DNA of 64,000 nt from Mixophyes australis. Taxonomy: Eukaryota; Chordata; Amphibia; Anura; Limnodynastidae. The stretch spans positions 16,845,934-16,909,933 of the forward strand of contig JAVHZZ010000008.1 in NCBI GenBank assembly GCA_036250195.1. Reading direction: 5' to 3'. This document shows positions 35,358-46,203 of the stretch, piece by piece. The notes beneath the pieces are model-generated. The model saw only the letters and a program-made list of their open reading frames with translations. It made no database searches and was not told the origin of the DNA. Position 1 is the stretch's first letter. The number at the start of each line of letters is the position of its first letter. The translations under genes were made by a program, and so were the position numbers.

Positions 35358-36126
35358 TGTCACGAGCTGCGTGAACTAGCAACCGGGCGTGTGCTTTAGA
35401 TTCTGTGCTCTGTTATCCTTGTGGCATAGATGTAGGAGGGTGTAGGGACATCCTCCAACACCAGGGGGAGCTCTCATATGATTTAAACTGGTTTACTTAT
35501 ATTTTTATACATGCTTCCTGGTTATGTTATTACTTATGCTAGTTCTAGTAAATAATTAGCTGCCTCCTGAGGCTGATTGTCAGCCCTGTCCTCCTCTGTC
35601 CTGATTGGCTCTTAGTACTATTTAAGGCAGTAAGATCTGAGCCTCACTGCCGGTTATAGCGTCCTGTCTCCAGTACTGCTGCCTGCTATTTGTTCCTGTG
35701 TTTGGTGTTTAACCTGAGATTGATTACCCATGTATGACCTTTGCCTGTTCCTGGACTCTGAACCTGCGCTTCTGACCCCGATCTACTGCCTGAACCTGAA
35801 TTCTGAACCTCTGCTAGTGACCCTGATCTTTCGCCTGTCCCTGGATCCTTAACCTGTGCCTGTGACCTTGACCTTTCTGCCTATACCTGACATAGCCTCT
35901 GGTGCCCTGCCCAGTCCGCTGACATCTGGCCTGTCGCTTCTCCGTGTGCAACCTCCTATACCTGTGCGCTACCGTGTAAGCATAAACTCATACTACTCTG
36001 AGCATAAGACTTGGGGGCATCTGAGTACCTGTGAGCACAACCAGTCTCTACGGGAAAGGCGCCTGCTAAAGGTGAAGACCTCGTCTACCTGTTCTATGTG
36101 TTTATGCCGCACTGGTAGCCATAACA
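35358..36126 (+). mobile_element. solo LTR inserted in a SINE
   Basis: 769 bp, from TGTCACGAGCTGCG to GGTAGCCATAACA. Flanks ATAGC and TTAGC agree at 4 of 5 (TAGC exact at 35354-35357 and 36128-36131), and removing the block rejoins the SINE sequence. An ATTGGCT (inverse CCAAT) at 35604 and TATTTAAG at 35619-35626 look like the U3 promoter. A degenerate 60 bp repeat with CCTGTTCCTGGACTCTGAACC-like words lies at 35743-35880. No internal coding sequence remains. Gypsy or ERV type is not settled; 4-5 bp duplications fit either. Confidence 0.8.
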
Positions 36127-36410
36127 TTAGCACCACTAATTCCGCAGCGCTGTACAGAGAACTCACTCACATCAGTCTCTGCCCCCATTGGAGCTTACAG
36201 TCTAAATTCCCTAACATACACACACAGACTAACATAAATTGAATAGCAGCCAATTAACCTACTAGCATGTTTTTGGAGTGTGGGAGGAAACCCACGCAAA
36301 CACGACGAGAACATACAAACTCCACACAGATAAGGCCATGGTCGGGAATCGAGCCCATATCCCCAGTGCTGCGAGGAAGACGTGCTAACCACTGAGCCAC
36401 CGTGCTGTCC
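36127..36410 (-). mobile_element. SINE copy 9, body and head
   Basis: Resumes CACCACTAATTCCGCAGCG and runs to the head CGTGCTGTCC. With 35304-35357 it forms one full-length SINE. Confidence 0.88.
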
Positions 36411-36426
36411 CTCATGTTTCATCATA

Positions 36427-36540
36427 CTTGTCTACTCTCTCGGAATGTCCAGGAGACTCCAGAATTCCGGGTAAATTTCCCGGACTCCCAGGAGAGCGGG
36501 ACATTCTAGCACATCCTACCAACTTCCTAGTGTAAAATTA
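36427..36540. mobile_element. left part of CATACTTGCC-family MITE
   Basis: CATACTTGTCTACTCTCTCG, then the family's AGACTCCAGAATTCCGGG and CCCAGGAGAGCGGGAC. Truncated where the next MITE fragment begins. Confidence 0.6.
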
Positions 36541-36700
36541 AAGCTTTCAAATATTTGTGTGCTACATGAAACAACAGTCAGTATTTTCATTGCGTGCAAA
36601 AAACAATTAATTAATTTGCCCCCCTTGCATTGTAACATGGCTTGTCCAGGACTTTATGTTCTACTTTTATTTTCTTGCTTAGTTCCTAACTCAGCATCTG
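36541..36700. mobile_element. fragment of the GGGCCTGATTCATTAA MITE
   Basis: Interior words TTTGTGTGCTACATGAAA, CAGTCAGTATTTT and TTGCATTGTAACATGGCTTG match the family; termini are missing. Confidence 0.55.
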
Positions 36701-37128
36701 GCCCAAATGGGGGAGTTCAGCGATGTGCCGTGGAGTGCCTCAGGGACAGTCATAGCGTTGAGCAGGAAAATCAGTGATTTCACTGTGATGTCAGGAGGCT
36801 CATCCCACGGAACTGGATTCCCCTCAGAGTTGCAAAGGATAATAATGTAATAAAAAATTCAAATAAAAACACACAAAGATTGTGTGTATTATACATTATT
36901 TTGTATTACAAAAAGTACGGTTACTACTGAAAGTTCTGTCTTCCAGCTTACTTGGATGTGGCAGTTGTCACCGTCATCTAGTACATACAAATGGGAAGGG
37001 CACAGGGGAGGGGCATTGACAACACTGCCTAAGTGCACCTCAGAGGATAACAGCTTGGTCACTAGAGGCATTGTGGGACCTGTTGCATTATTGAGGAAAA
37101 GCCGCACCTGAGATTAGTAAATATCGTC
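36701..37128. other. single-copy DNA, nothing recognised
   Basis: Overlapping frames at 36884-37111 on both strands show no known domain. Confidence 0.4.
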
Positions 37129-37299
37129 ATCATCAACATTTATTTATATAGCGCCAGCAAATTCTGTAGCGCTTTACAACTGGGAACAAACATTAATAAG
37201 ACAATACTTGGTAATACATACAGACAGAGAGGTAAAAGAACCCTGCTCGCAAGTTTACAATCTGTAGGACAATGGGAGTTTGAAACACAAGGTCACGAG

Positions 37300-37692
37300 C
37301 AGGGCCGGATTAAGGGAATGGAGGCCCCTGGGCTAAGGGGCCCTCCATTCCCCGCGAGGCCCCCAATGTGAGCCGTCCGCCGCCCCCCACCCCCCGCGAG
37401 GACCCCCCCAAGCACTTACCTGTCAGTGCAGTCCTCCGTCCCGGCGCGCTGTAAGCTCCTTACTGAGGAGATCTCGCGAGAGTTCATGAACTCTCGCGAG
37501 ATATCCTCAGTAAGCAGACTACAGCGCGCCGGGACGGAGGACTGCACTGACAGTACTCAGCAGCATCGATCGGGCCGGGGGCGCCCCCGCCCCCGACCGA
37601 TCAATAATGCTGCTGAGGAGTTTGAAGGGCCCCCTGGATGCCCGAGGCCCCTGGGCTATAGCCCAGTTAGACCTCGGGTTAATCCGGCCCTG
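37300..37692. mobile_element. GC-rich hAT MITE with giant palindrome
   Basis: 393 bp starting CAGGGCCGGATTAAG and ending TTAATCCGGCCCTG, flanked on both sides by the exact 8 bp GTCACGAG (37292-37299, 37693-37700). It sits in the L2 3' UTR. The centre is a 134 bp near-perfect palindrome (37420-37553). It is the most CpG-dense patch I see in the window. No coding capacity. Confidence 0.9.
37420..37553. repeat. 134 bp inverted repeat with paired TCTCGCGAGA sites
   Basis: Arms starting CTGTCAGTGCAGTCCTCCGT fold onto ACGGAGGACTGCACTGACAG around centre 37486/37487. TCTCGCGAGA occurs at 37472-37481 and 37492-37501, exactly 20 bp apart. Only a few mismatches break the arms. Confidence 0.92.
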
Positions 37693-37839
37693 GTCACGAG
37701 TTACATCATATTGCACAATGGACCAGCTAGAGTGCAAAGGTAAAAGTATTGAGTGGGCTGTGTGTGTGGCAATGTTGGTCAGAGGGTTGTTGTCTTGTGT
37801 TAGCTGTGTAGAGGGTGGAAATAGGGTAATCTAGGGAGA

Positions 37840-38190
37840 TTAAGATGCTGGTTGAGGAATATCATAAGCTTGCCTGAAGAGGTGGGTTTTCAGAGAACTC
37901 TTGAAGGTTTGGAGACTAGAGGAAAGTCTTACTGTGCGTGGGAGGGAATTCCACAAAGTGGGTGCAGCCCGGAAAAAATCCTGTAACCGAGACTGGGAGG
38001 ATGTGATGAGGGTGGAAAAGAGATGTAGATCTTGTGCAGAACGGAGGTGTCGAGTTGGGAGATAGTTTGAGACAAGTGAGGAGCTGTATGTCGGTGCAAT
38101 TTTGTTGATGGCCTTGTATAATAGTGGAAGAATTTTATATTGGATTCGTTGAAATACAGGCAAACAATATCTGTTGTTTAGCGGAATGTG
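37840..38190 (-). pseudogene. C-terminus of L2-type LINE polyprotein
   Basis: About 115 residues in one open frame to a stop at 37840. Recognisable words in order are CLPVFQRIQYKI, LLYKAINKIAPTY, RHLRSAQ, AAPTLWNSLP and FKSSLKTHLFRQAY, the conserved C-terminal block of L2/CR1-group reverse transcriptases downstream of the catalytic domain. The catalytic and endonuclease parts are absent, so it is a dead 5'-truncated copy. The 24 residues before it (38191-38262) come from a hAT end. Confidence 0.85.
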
Positions 38191-38195
38191 GTAAA

Positions 38196-38262
38196 CAAGG
38201 GCAGGCTGGGCTGGGGGATGCCCCCCTGGGCCGGTCCCATAGTACTCCACCAACAACCACAT
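38196..38262 (-). mobile_element. hAT right-end fragment
   Basis: CAAGGGCAGGCTGGGCTGGG to GGTCCCATAGTACTCC; on the minus strand it matches the right ends at 39575-39622 and 60110-60169. Confidence 0.65.
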
Positions 38263-39140
38263 GTTTGGTTTTGGATGTAGAACCTCTCTAGAGATGCCTG
38301 CATTCCACAGACCAGTTATATATAGTCATTGTGCCTATATTGTGCTCTCTATTCCAGGCTCATCTTCTGAAGAAGAATAAGCATTAACAATGAGTAGTAA
38401 TTATACCGCAGACTATTGTAAGCTAAGCCCTTGCTGAAATTTGGAGAATGATGAAAAGACAAGATAAAGCCGTGATAAATTATTTAATCAGAAGTTTGGA
38501 ACCTTGGATTGTAAATCACCTGAACACCATCATTTCCAGAGACTGAGCCTGTGGGATAATATTTTTATCTTATGATATCACAAGGTGTAACATGACAGCT
38601 ATGACAAAGCTCGTATCTGAACCTTAATCATCCATCAGAATCAACAGCTCATATTTGATTGAAAGGAGTTCATTAGTTTATAATCCTTATTGGATTTTCT
38701 TGGATATATGTAATCAATCTCTCCAGTTCAGCTCATCCCTCTTTGTCTGAGCAGAGATCACGTCCTCACCTCTACAATACGCAGGTTCCTCGAGCCAGTT
38801 TATCATCTTCAAGATGGCTGCTTGACACTAGGAGACACCTGCAATGCTGCGTTACCTCACTATTCTGCTCTCTCTAGTAAATTTATCTGTAGGATTCTTT
38901 TTTTTATTTTCAAAAAGCGTTCAGTAAAACATACATATAACTTTACTTTTAACAATTTGTAGCCTCCAACATAACCTCCTGATAATGCTATTTGTATACT
39001 TGATAACATTTTGTCCTTGACAGGTAATTCTATGCTTATGAAAGTCTGTGTAAAATTGGGAAATTTTATACTCTGGTTTTCTCTCCTCACACAAGTTGAA
39101 TATTATTGTTTGAGACGACTGCTCAGTTACCACTCATAAG
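38263..39140. other. repeat-poor block, candidate conserved non-coding DNA
   Basis: 38340-38830 has no repeat and many AT-rich regulatory-like words (GTAGTAATTATACC, GATAAATTATTTAATCAG, GTAATCAATCTC). Frames at 38860-39133 show no domain. Confidence 0.35.
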
Positions 39141-39148
39141 GGTAGACT

Positions 39149-39622
39149 CAGGGGAGGGCTGGCAAATTTTAGCCTTGGGGGGGGCAAGACTCTTCAGCAT
39201 CATCATCATCATTTATTTATATAGCGCCACTGATTCCGCAGCGCTGTACAGAGAACTCATTCACATCAGTCCCTGCCCCAATGGAGCTTACAGTCTAAAT
39301 TCTCTTACACACACAGACAGAGAGAGAGAGACTAGGGTCAATTTTGATAGCAGCCAATTAACCTACTAGTATGTTTTTTTGGAGTGTGGGAGGAAACCCA
39401 CGCAAACACGGGGAGAACATACAAACTCCACACAGATAAGGCCATGGTCGGGAATTGAACTCATGACCCCAGTGCTGTAAGGCAGAAGTGCTAACCACTT
39501 AGCCACCGTGCTGCCTATTTTAAAGGAAAAAAATGCAAGTGGTCCAGTGACCAAGCCCAAGGTAGGTAGTCCACTATGGGACCATCCCAGGGAGCAGATG
39601 CCCCCCTACCCCACTGTCCCTG
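39149..39622. mobile_element. hAT MITE, split by a SINE
   Basis: Starts CAGGGGAGGGCTGGC and ends CCCACTGTCCCTG; flanks GGTAGACT (39141-39148) and GGCAGACT (39623-39630) agree at 7 of 8. The SINE at 39198-39515 is inside, leaving a host element of about 156 bp. Right-half relatives lie at 38196 and 60055. Confidence 0.8.
39198..39515 (-). mobile_element. SINE, copy 10, nested in hAT MITE
   Basis: Full-length minus strand, (ATC)n tail to GTGCTGCC head. Confidence 0.9.
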
Positions 39623-39630
39623 GGCAGACT

Positions 39631-39952
39631 CAATTTGGCACAAGGTGCCGCGATGTGCTTCTGGAGACACATTGCCTCAATTGTTTGACTCAAATCTCTG
39701 CTCATCTTCCTTTGCCTCCCATAGAGGAGTGAGGAAAAATGAGCAGAGATTCCTTACCATAATGGCAGACAATGTGCGCAGCCGAGCAACGAGGCGACAC
39801 CTTGCAGCCAAACTGAAACTCCTCCATATACTACAGAGTGAACAGGTGATGAAAATGTTCAGTTTAGTAGGTACATGGTCCCTACATTATCCTCATATCC
39901 CCACTAATTGCCTCCAAAGCTTTAATACTTCTGGTTCAGCTATGCACATATG
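39631..39952. other. single-copy DNA, nothing recognised
   Basis: A 130-residue frame (39576-39968) starts in the hAT MITE and shows no domain; not called. Confidence 0.4.
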
Positions 39953-40273
39953 GGGCCTGAGTCATTAAGGAAAGTAAGGCAAAAACAGGTGCAAATGTTC
40001 TCCGGGACAAACCATGTTACAATGCAAGGGGTGCAAATTAGTTTAATATTTTGCACATAAGTTAAATACTGGCTGTTTTTTCATGCAGCACACAAATACT
40101 TGATAGCTTTATTTTTCCACTCAAATTTAAAGTTAATCTAGGACATGCCCTACTCCAATTATAAATCTGTCCCCACATTTTACATTTACCTCCCCCCTCC
40201 AACGCAACATGGTTTTGCTCAGGTGCAAAGTTACTCCTTGTTTATGCTTTGCTCTCCTTAATGACTCAGGCCC
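39953..40273. mobile_element. GGGCCTGATTCATTAA MITE, copy 2 (TSD ATG)
   Basis: 321 bp; ends GGGCCTGAGTCATTAAGG and CCTTAATGACTCAGGCCC are exact inverses; ATG flanks both sides (39950-39952, 40274-40276). Confidence 0.9.
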
Positions 40274-40428
40274 ATGGTCTACTTAGGGTGGATTAAAGAT
40301 ATACGGCTGGCCTGTGACCTTTATCTACTTCTGTATTATTAGCCATAGATGACACGCTTTGCTTATTAGGTTTGAAAACATCCATACAAGCCACTTGCTT
40401 AAATGAAACTTGTTTGTATATAAGGCTA

Positions 40429-40592
40429 TGGGTTAGCAAACCGTCTAAAAAAGTAAAAATAGAGGTGTTGCCCATAGCAACCAATCAGATTCTAGTTATC
40501 ATATATCTAGTACATAATAGAAAGTGATAGCTAGAATCTGATTGGTTGCTATACGCAACACCTACACTTTTCATATTTGATAAATCTACCCT
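40429..40592. mobile_element. X-box foldback MITE, copy 3
   Basis: X-box-like GTTGCCCATAGCAAC at 40467-40481 and inverted GTTGCTATACGCAAC at 40545-40559, each touching CCAATCAGATTCTA. Right edge GATAAATCTACCC; left edge decayed. Confidence 0.8.
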
Positions 40593-41920
40593 TGTATGGT
40601 TGTAACCAGTATAAACCAACCACATTCTATGGAATTCCTGGTAACTCTCCATGAAGAGACCAGTATTAGATTTCACCTTGTTTGGGATCCACGTTTCCAC
40701 TGCTCCTTTGCACATCCCTAAATACAACCTTGTTATGTACTTTTGTTCTATTAGTGGTAGCTTGCACTTACTTTTGTGATAATCACTTTCTCATTCACAT
40801 TCTGTACTATCTATATGTGTTGTATATTTATTTTCTTTCTCACCTTGTATAATTTGCTATATAATGCTGCTTTTCGACTTGATAAAATAAATATATTTAT
40901 GTCTTTCTCCAAGAATGATGTTATTTTCTTTGCACTATTGACATTTCTGGTAGCTGCCAAATGCACAAGTTAATATAAGGGTTTGTCTACAGACTTACAG
41001 TGAATCTATTGGTCCCATTATCATGGAAACTGAGCTATCCGTAATGTGCATTAGTTTAAGCATTTGCATCCTTTGTTGTATAATGGATAATACACATTTT
41101 ACTTAATATCATGTTCACCTTCTGTGCCTACATATTACATTCTGCTTTATAGAAGATAAAAATAATGTACATATAATATAATCTATAATATGTAATGTAC
41201 ACAGGGAGAGAGTGCACTTGGAGCATTTATTAAACTGAGGTAGATTCAATTGTAAAAAAAAATCTCAGTGTAGTGTCCCGGAACGGGCATGAGACACTAA
41301 ACAGCGATTTTTTTTGGTGAAATATCCGTTCACTTTTGCTCATGCCCCATAAAAATGTGAGCAAAAGTGAGTGTTACTTGTTACCTTATAAATGGTAAAA
41401 ATACGCAGCTAATTGAATGTGCCCCAAAGTTGGATAGGGGAGACTTATAGACTGCAGTTTAAATTAATTTGTGCAGGCACAAGTTCCCTTGGGCTGGGGA
41501 TCCTTTTTGGGGGTTTATTTTGGAATAAGATCAGAAGAAGAAAATTGAGGATAACTCCACCACCCTAGTGGGTAACATGCAGTCTGTAATTATGTCCGAT
41601 TAAGAAAAGAAGATTATTTGTATGGACTCTTTTTCATCAATTTTTTTTATTTAAGATGTATGTAGAATATGTGCATTTTTTTTCAAATAAAGTTTATTAT
41701 ATAAAGTTCTATGGCTTTATTGGATCGGCTGTTGCCTTCCGTGATCCTTATTGCACGTTAACGTTACGGTACCCGAAAAACGTCTATAACCTGAGAATAC
41801 GTGGTATCACTAGGGGGTTCCAAGTTGTTGCGATTTGCTACACTCATTTCTGCTTACAGATGCAACGACTGGAATCAATCCTACGAAACTTCCCTGAGGC
41901 TCAGTATAAGAGATAAGCTA
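40593..41920. other. AT-rich DNA with one weak MITE-like stretch
   Basis: 41230-41425 is bounded by TAGATTCAATTG and CTAATTGAATGTGCCCC and may be an old MITE. No gene found. Confidence 0.35.
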
Positions 41921-41929
41921 AGAACCGAG

Positions 41930-42190
41930 GTCCTCATATCTTCATATAAAGTTGTGAGCAAGGCAAAAACAAGGAGCAAATTAGCTACTGGACAAACCTT
42001 GTCGCGATGCTACGGGTGCAAACGCAGTCATTATTTTTTTTTTTTGCATGCTGGAAAAATACTGTCTGCATTTGCATTTAGCACGCAAATACTGCCTGCT
42101 TTATTTTTACTCTGCAATTTAGAGTTGAGCTAGGGCACGCCCCCTAGCAACTCTAAATCTGTCTGCACATTTCTAAATTGCCTGAGAGAT
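41930..42190. mobile_element. diverged relative of the GGGCCTGATTCATTAA MITE
   Basis: Interior order matches (AAATACTGTCTGCATTTGC, TAGCACGCAAATACTGCC, ACTCTGCAATTTAGAGTTGA, CTAAATCTGTCTGCACATT) but the words differ from the main group and the termini are lost. Probably an older subfamily. Confidence 0.5.
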
Positions 42191-43014
42191 CAACCCTTAA
42201 ATAAACGGACCATCTTTACAAATGAAAGCCACAGGATTATCATGGTAAATAGCATAAACCTGCTGTATATTATTCTGCCACAATATTACTATTTTTGTGA
42301 TCATATGAATTTCCTTTCATGTCTATATCCTGCACTGTCCTTTACACGCTCTTGTCCAGTCTCTGCAAGGGTCACCCCTGGTTTTAAGCTACTGTTGCCA
42401 GGCCAACTGCTTCCATGACAACCTGATGCTCAGAGACCTGCAGATGTCCAGAGTTTGTATTCATTTGTCTCCGTACACACAGGAATGTACTGTGTGATGC
42501 TGTGCACACTGAGCATCTCTATGTGTCACGTCTCCTTGTCACCCTTCTGTGTAGCCTGTAAATCCCCCTTCGTTTTTACAAGCCTGAGGATTGTTTGGAA
42601 ATAGTTATTGCATCCGGTTCTCTCCAGGGACCGCCCACGTGTACAGAACCGCGGCCTGCGTTCTTCCCCACACCGCTACCAATCGCCCAATCGCTGCACT
42701 CCATTCTCACCTCTGACCAACGCTAAATATCATACCTTTAATTATACTGAACTTTGCAGGCACAGTACATTTTGCTGAATATTTCTGCATGATATACTGT
42801 ATGTTTTTTTCATAAAAATTAAGCTGCCAAAGCTTTTCATGCTTTTTTTTGTTATTTACTTAGTAGTCTTGTCAGTATTTCTCAAATGTACCTTTGGTGC
42901 CCTTATACTCAATAAAAATAACCAAATTAGGCATTGACTTAAAGGGATAGCACCACTCTTTGGAAAAAATGCAGATTCTCCAGGGTTATGCCCAAAAGAC
43001 ACTTCAGAGACTTA
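42191..43014. other. single-copy DNA; T2-like end at 42939
   Basis: TTAAAGGGATAGCACCACTC at about 42940 looks like a T2/Kolobok left end, but no right end was found; the foldback MITE at 43015 may have landed in it. Nothing else recognised. Confidence 0.4.
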
Positions 43015-43213
43015 GGGGTAAATTTTATCAAGCTGAGAGTTTCCTGGCGGGGTTGAAAAGTGGAGATGTTGCCTATAGCAACCAATAAGATTGTAGCTAT
43101 CATTTGTTTAGTACATTGTACAAAATGATAGCATGAATCTGATTGGTTGCTATAGGCAACATCTCCACTTTGCAAACCTGCCAGAAACTTGCAGCTTGAT
43201 AAATTTACCCATT
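43015..43213. mobile_element. X-box foldback MITE, copy 4
   Basis: Ends GGGGTAAATTTTATCAAGCT and inverse AGCTTGATAAATTTACCC. X-box-like words GTTGCCTATAGCAAC (43068-43082) and GTTGCTATAGGCAAC (43146-43160) are mutual inverse complements. Confidence 0.85.
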
Positions 43214-43230
43214 AATGTTAAAGTCTTGAG

Positions 43231-43490
43231 TTTGCATACCTCCACGAATTGAGGAGTCGGGACAATGTGCCCAGGGGCGTGGCCACATCCCAACCAGTGT
43301 GGAGGGGGAGGGGGGTATTCAGTGTTTCTGAAAACTGGCCCACCCCCAGCCACCTTCTGAACACCCTTCCAATGTCATGTGCACCAGTATGAAGGAATAC
43401 ACCACCAAAGTTTCCCTCCACGGGACAGAGCTGTCTGCGGGCCGACATGGTGGGCAAGAGCCCTTAATTCAGGACAGTTGGAAGTTCAGG
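43231..43490. mobile_element. GC-rich MITE-like block
   Basis: Begins about GCATACCTCCACGAATTGAG and ends GGACAGTTGGAAGTTC, with GGGGCGTGGCCACATCCC inside. I recall frog MITEs starting CATACCTCC, but no target duplication is visible. Confidence 0.4.
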
Positions 43491-44085
43491 TTCTGTTGTG
43501 TATCTGTACAGTTTAAGGGAGTTCATGGTTAAAGGGCAATAAAAGAGAATGTCTGCCAGCAATAGTTACCTGGTCCTGCCAGGTGAGTATGATTGGAGGA
43601 AGGTGGTTAACGGGAAGGAAGAGAGGGCGACAAAGATGGGAGGGAAAAAGTAAAAATAAACGATGGAAAAAAGATAAGGTTAGAGGAGAAAACAAATTTG
43701 TCATCTGTCAGTAGGTAGCACAGAGCACCTCAGACCCAACAAACAGCCAAAAAACTCACAGGGCAGCATTTTGAGTTTGACGTAAGTCAATTTATGACGC
43801 ACTAGGACTTTTTAACGTTTGTTTTTGGTACTTGGTCTACAGAAGCCATCAATGTGATATTTTTTTTAAAAACCATACGAGAATAAGGTGTTGGAAAATG
43901 TAGCACGAGCTGCAGACTGTGACTAATGTAGTACCTACTCCATACCTCGTGCCTCATGCCTCAGTGATCTAGATAGTTCCTAATGGATGTCAACATTCTC
44001 ATCAATTTTGGTGCCTCTATAAAACACCAATGTAGTTTCATGTCGAGAAGTTCACAGCTACGTCTGCCTGACGTAATATACCGAC
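43491..44085. other. single-copy DNA, nothing recognised
   Basis: No gene or repeat family seen. Confidence 0.4.
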
Positions 44086-44088
44086 ATT

Positions 44089-44410
44089 GGGCCTGCTTCA
44101 TTACAGAAAGTAAAGCAGAAAAATGAGTAACTTTGAACCTTGGCAAAACCATGTTACGATACAAGGGGTGCAAATGAGTTTATTATTTTGCACGTAAGTT
44201 AAATACTGGTTGTTTTTTTCGTGTAGCGCACAAATACTTAATAGCTTTATTTTTACACTGATATTAAAAGTTGATCTAAGACATGCCCTACCCCAACTAT
44301 AAATCTGTCCCCATGTTTTACATTTACCTCCCCCGCCAATGCAACATGGTTTTGCCAAGGATTCAAAGTAATTTTTTTTTTTGCTTTCCTTTCCTTAATG
44401 AATCAGGCCC
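44089..44410. mobile_element. GGGCCTGATTCATTAA MITE, copy 3 (TSD ATT)
   Basis: 322 bp with inverted ends GGGCCTGCTTCATTAC and TTAATGAATCAGGCCC; ATT flanks at 44086-44088 and 44411-44413. Confidence 0.88.
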
Positions 44411-45010
44411 ATTGTATTTTGTATCGACCTTTTTCGTTCTTTTTCTTTTTTTAAACTTTTGCAATTATCTGACAAGAATATTCATTTTAAAATTCCCCAG
44501 GTGAGCTACTTAAAATTTCGTGCTAATACATTTTACTAATGTTTATATTAATAAATGTAACAAGACATCTGAGCGTGGTACATTCGACTCATGATCGGCT
44601 TGCCTTAGAGCACATTTGCATTATCTCTGACTTTTGACCCAGTTTTCATGGAGAAAGAATTTTAATGTAATTTCTGAGTCCAACTGTGATTCTAACATGT
44701 TCATTAGCATTGGCTTTGAGAAATTTATTGCATACTAGCAAGAATCATTAACTTTTTTTTTTTTGCAACTAACACTCCACTTTTCTCATGATACACACTG
44801 AGAATTAACACTTTTCAATCATTTTTTAAAGTTAAACAAATGGACATTTTTAGTGCTTTTTGCGTTAATATTTTATTTTAACGCCTAAGTGTCAACACAG
44901 GTCGATATCAGTGTCAAATACAGTTGACTGATGTGAGAGGTGGGATAAAGGTTTGTATGGTGGTATCCAACGTCTAGCTTCCTTCCTGTCTCGCTTATTC
45001 TCTTTCTCCC
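44411..45010. other. repeat-poor DNA, possible conserved segment
   Basis: 44500-44740 is unique-looking (GTGCTAATACATTTTACTA, GAGCACATTTGCATTATCTC). No gene. Confidence 0.35.
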
Positions 45011-45012
45011 TT

Positions 45013-45112
45013 TAGATTGTAAGCTCTTTGGAGCAGTGGATTAGGTAGAAAAATGCATGTTTTCTTTTCCTAGTTGTACAGCTCGGTGTAAAATGTTTGC
45101 ATTTTTAAAACA
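45013..45112 (+). mobile_element. L2-type tail fragment
   Basis: TTAGATTGTAAGCTCTTTGG and TAGTTGTACAGCTCGGTGT resemble the L2 3' end at 16201; the ATAAATAA terminus is missing and a SINE follows. Confidence 0.5.
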
Positions 45113-45118
45113 CCATTA

Positions 45119-45321
45119 TGCAGCACGGTGGCTCAGTGGTTACCACTTCTGCCTCACAGCACTGGGGTCATGAGTTCAATTCCCGACCATGTCCTTATCT
45201 GTGTGGAGTTTGTATGTTTTCCCCGTGTTTGTGTGAGTTTCCTCCGGGTGCTCTGCTTTCCTTCCACACTCCAAAAACATACTAGTAGGTTAATTGGCTG
45301 CTATCAAAATTGACCCTAGTC

Positions 45322-45352
<31 letters not shown>

Positions 45353-45486
45353 GTGTCTGTGTGTGTACGTTAGGGAATTTAGACTGTAAGCTCCAATGGG
45401 ACAGGGACTGTTGTGAGTGAGTTCTCTGTACAGCGCTGCGGAATCAGTACCGCTATATAAATAAATGATGATGATGATGATAATAA
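45119..45486 (+). mobile_element. SINE, copy 11, plus strand
   Basis: Sense copy from GCAGCACGGTGGC to ATAAATAAATGATGATGATG with a TCTG/TCTC microsatellite. A 61-residue frame inside is spurious. Confidence 0.92.
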
Positions 45487-45917
45487 GTAACGCTTAAGAT
45501 GCCAGCAATAATTAGATTGCTATCAGTGATGAAAATCTCAATTTAAGAAATACATTAATAGGGAAATAGTAGCATACAATTAAACAGAAGTAAATCCTGA
45601 CCAGTGACCCCTCTGAAGGCTCTGTCTAGGTACAGATGCGCTCACTGTCTATGTTTAAAGTAACAGTTTAGCTTTTTAAGCTGGTTTGAATTACCTACAG
45701 GCTATCACCTACTGACTAATGCCTTAGAAATAGGATGAATGGGCTCTTATGGGCTTGTTCCCACTACTGTGTTCAAAAATGCTAAACCCACATTAAAAGT
45801 TTTAGAAAGCGGCATGACCTACTTATGCATTATTTGTGCTTCCAGTACAATAGATTGGTAAAAGAGCAATGTATGGAAATGCATTAAGAAAAAAATCCAT
45901 TAAAAAAGCATAACTAA
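45487..45917. other. single-copy DNA, nothing recognised
   Basis: No gene or repeat family seen. Confidence 0.4.
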
Positions 45918-45920
45918 AAT

Positions 45921-46164
45921 GGACATGATTCATTAAGGAAAGTAAAGCAAAAAAAATGAGTAACTTTGCACCTTGGCAAAACCATGTTGCATGGGAGGGG
46001 GAGGTAAATTAAAAATGTATTTGTCTGCTACATGAAAAAACAGCCAGTATTTATCTTATGTGCAAAATATTAAACCAATGTGCGCCCCTTGCATTGTAAC
46101 ATGGTTTTGTTCAGGAGAAAACTTACTCCTTTTTTTGCCTTACTTTCCTTAATAAATCAGGCCC
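45921..46164. mobile_element. GGGCCTGATTCATTAA MITE, copy 4, short
   Basis: 244 bp. Left end mutated (GGACATGATTCATTAAGG), right end TTAATAAATCAGGCCC. Internally deleted relative to the 320-330 bp copies. Flanks AAT and ATT do not agree fully. Confidence 0.75.
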
Positions 46165-46203
46165 ATTGTGTTTAAAGCATACGTTCATTTTCATGTGTTT
46201 TTA

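Larger units (their letters stand above)
37129..38195 (-). mobile_element. 5'-truncated L2-type LINE
   Basis: On the minus strand: the C-terminal end of a reverse-transcriptase protein (38190 down to 37840), a 3' UTR, then AAGCGCTACAGAATTTGCTG, CGCTATATAAATAAATG and TGATGATG. The UTR is interrupted by a hAT MITE at 37300-37692. Its 3' end matches the tail at 16421-16565 and resembles the SINE tail. Confidence 0.85.

Noticed and set aside
35456..35472. Second CTCF-like word (ACACCAGGGGGAGC)
   Set aside because: Two mismatches to the core consensus; not convincing.
45128..45313. Frame starting MAQWLPLLPHSTGVMSSIP
   Set aside because: Translation of the SINE body; the same protein-like string appears at many SINE copies.
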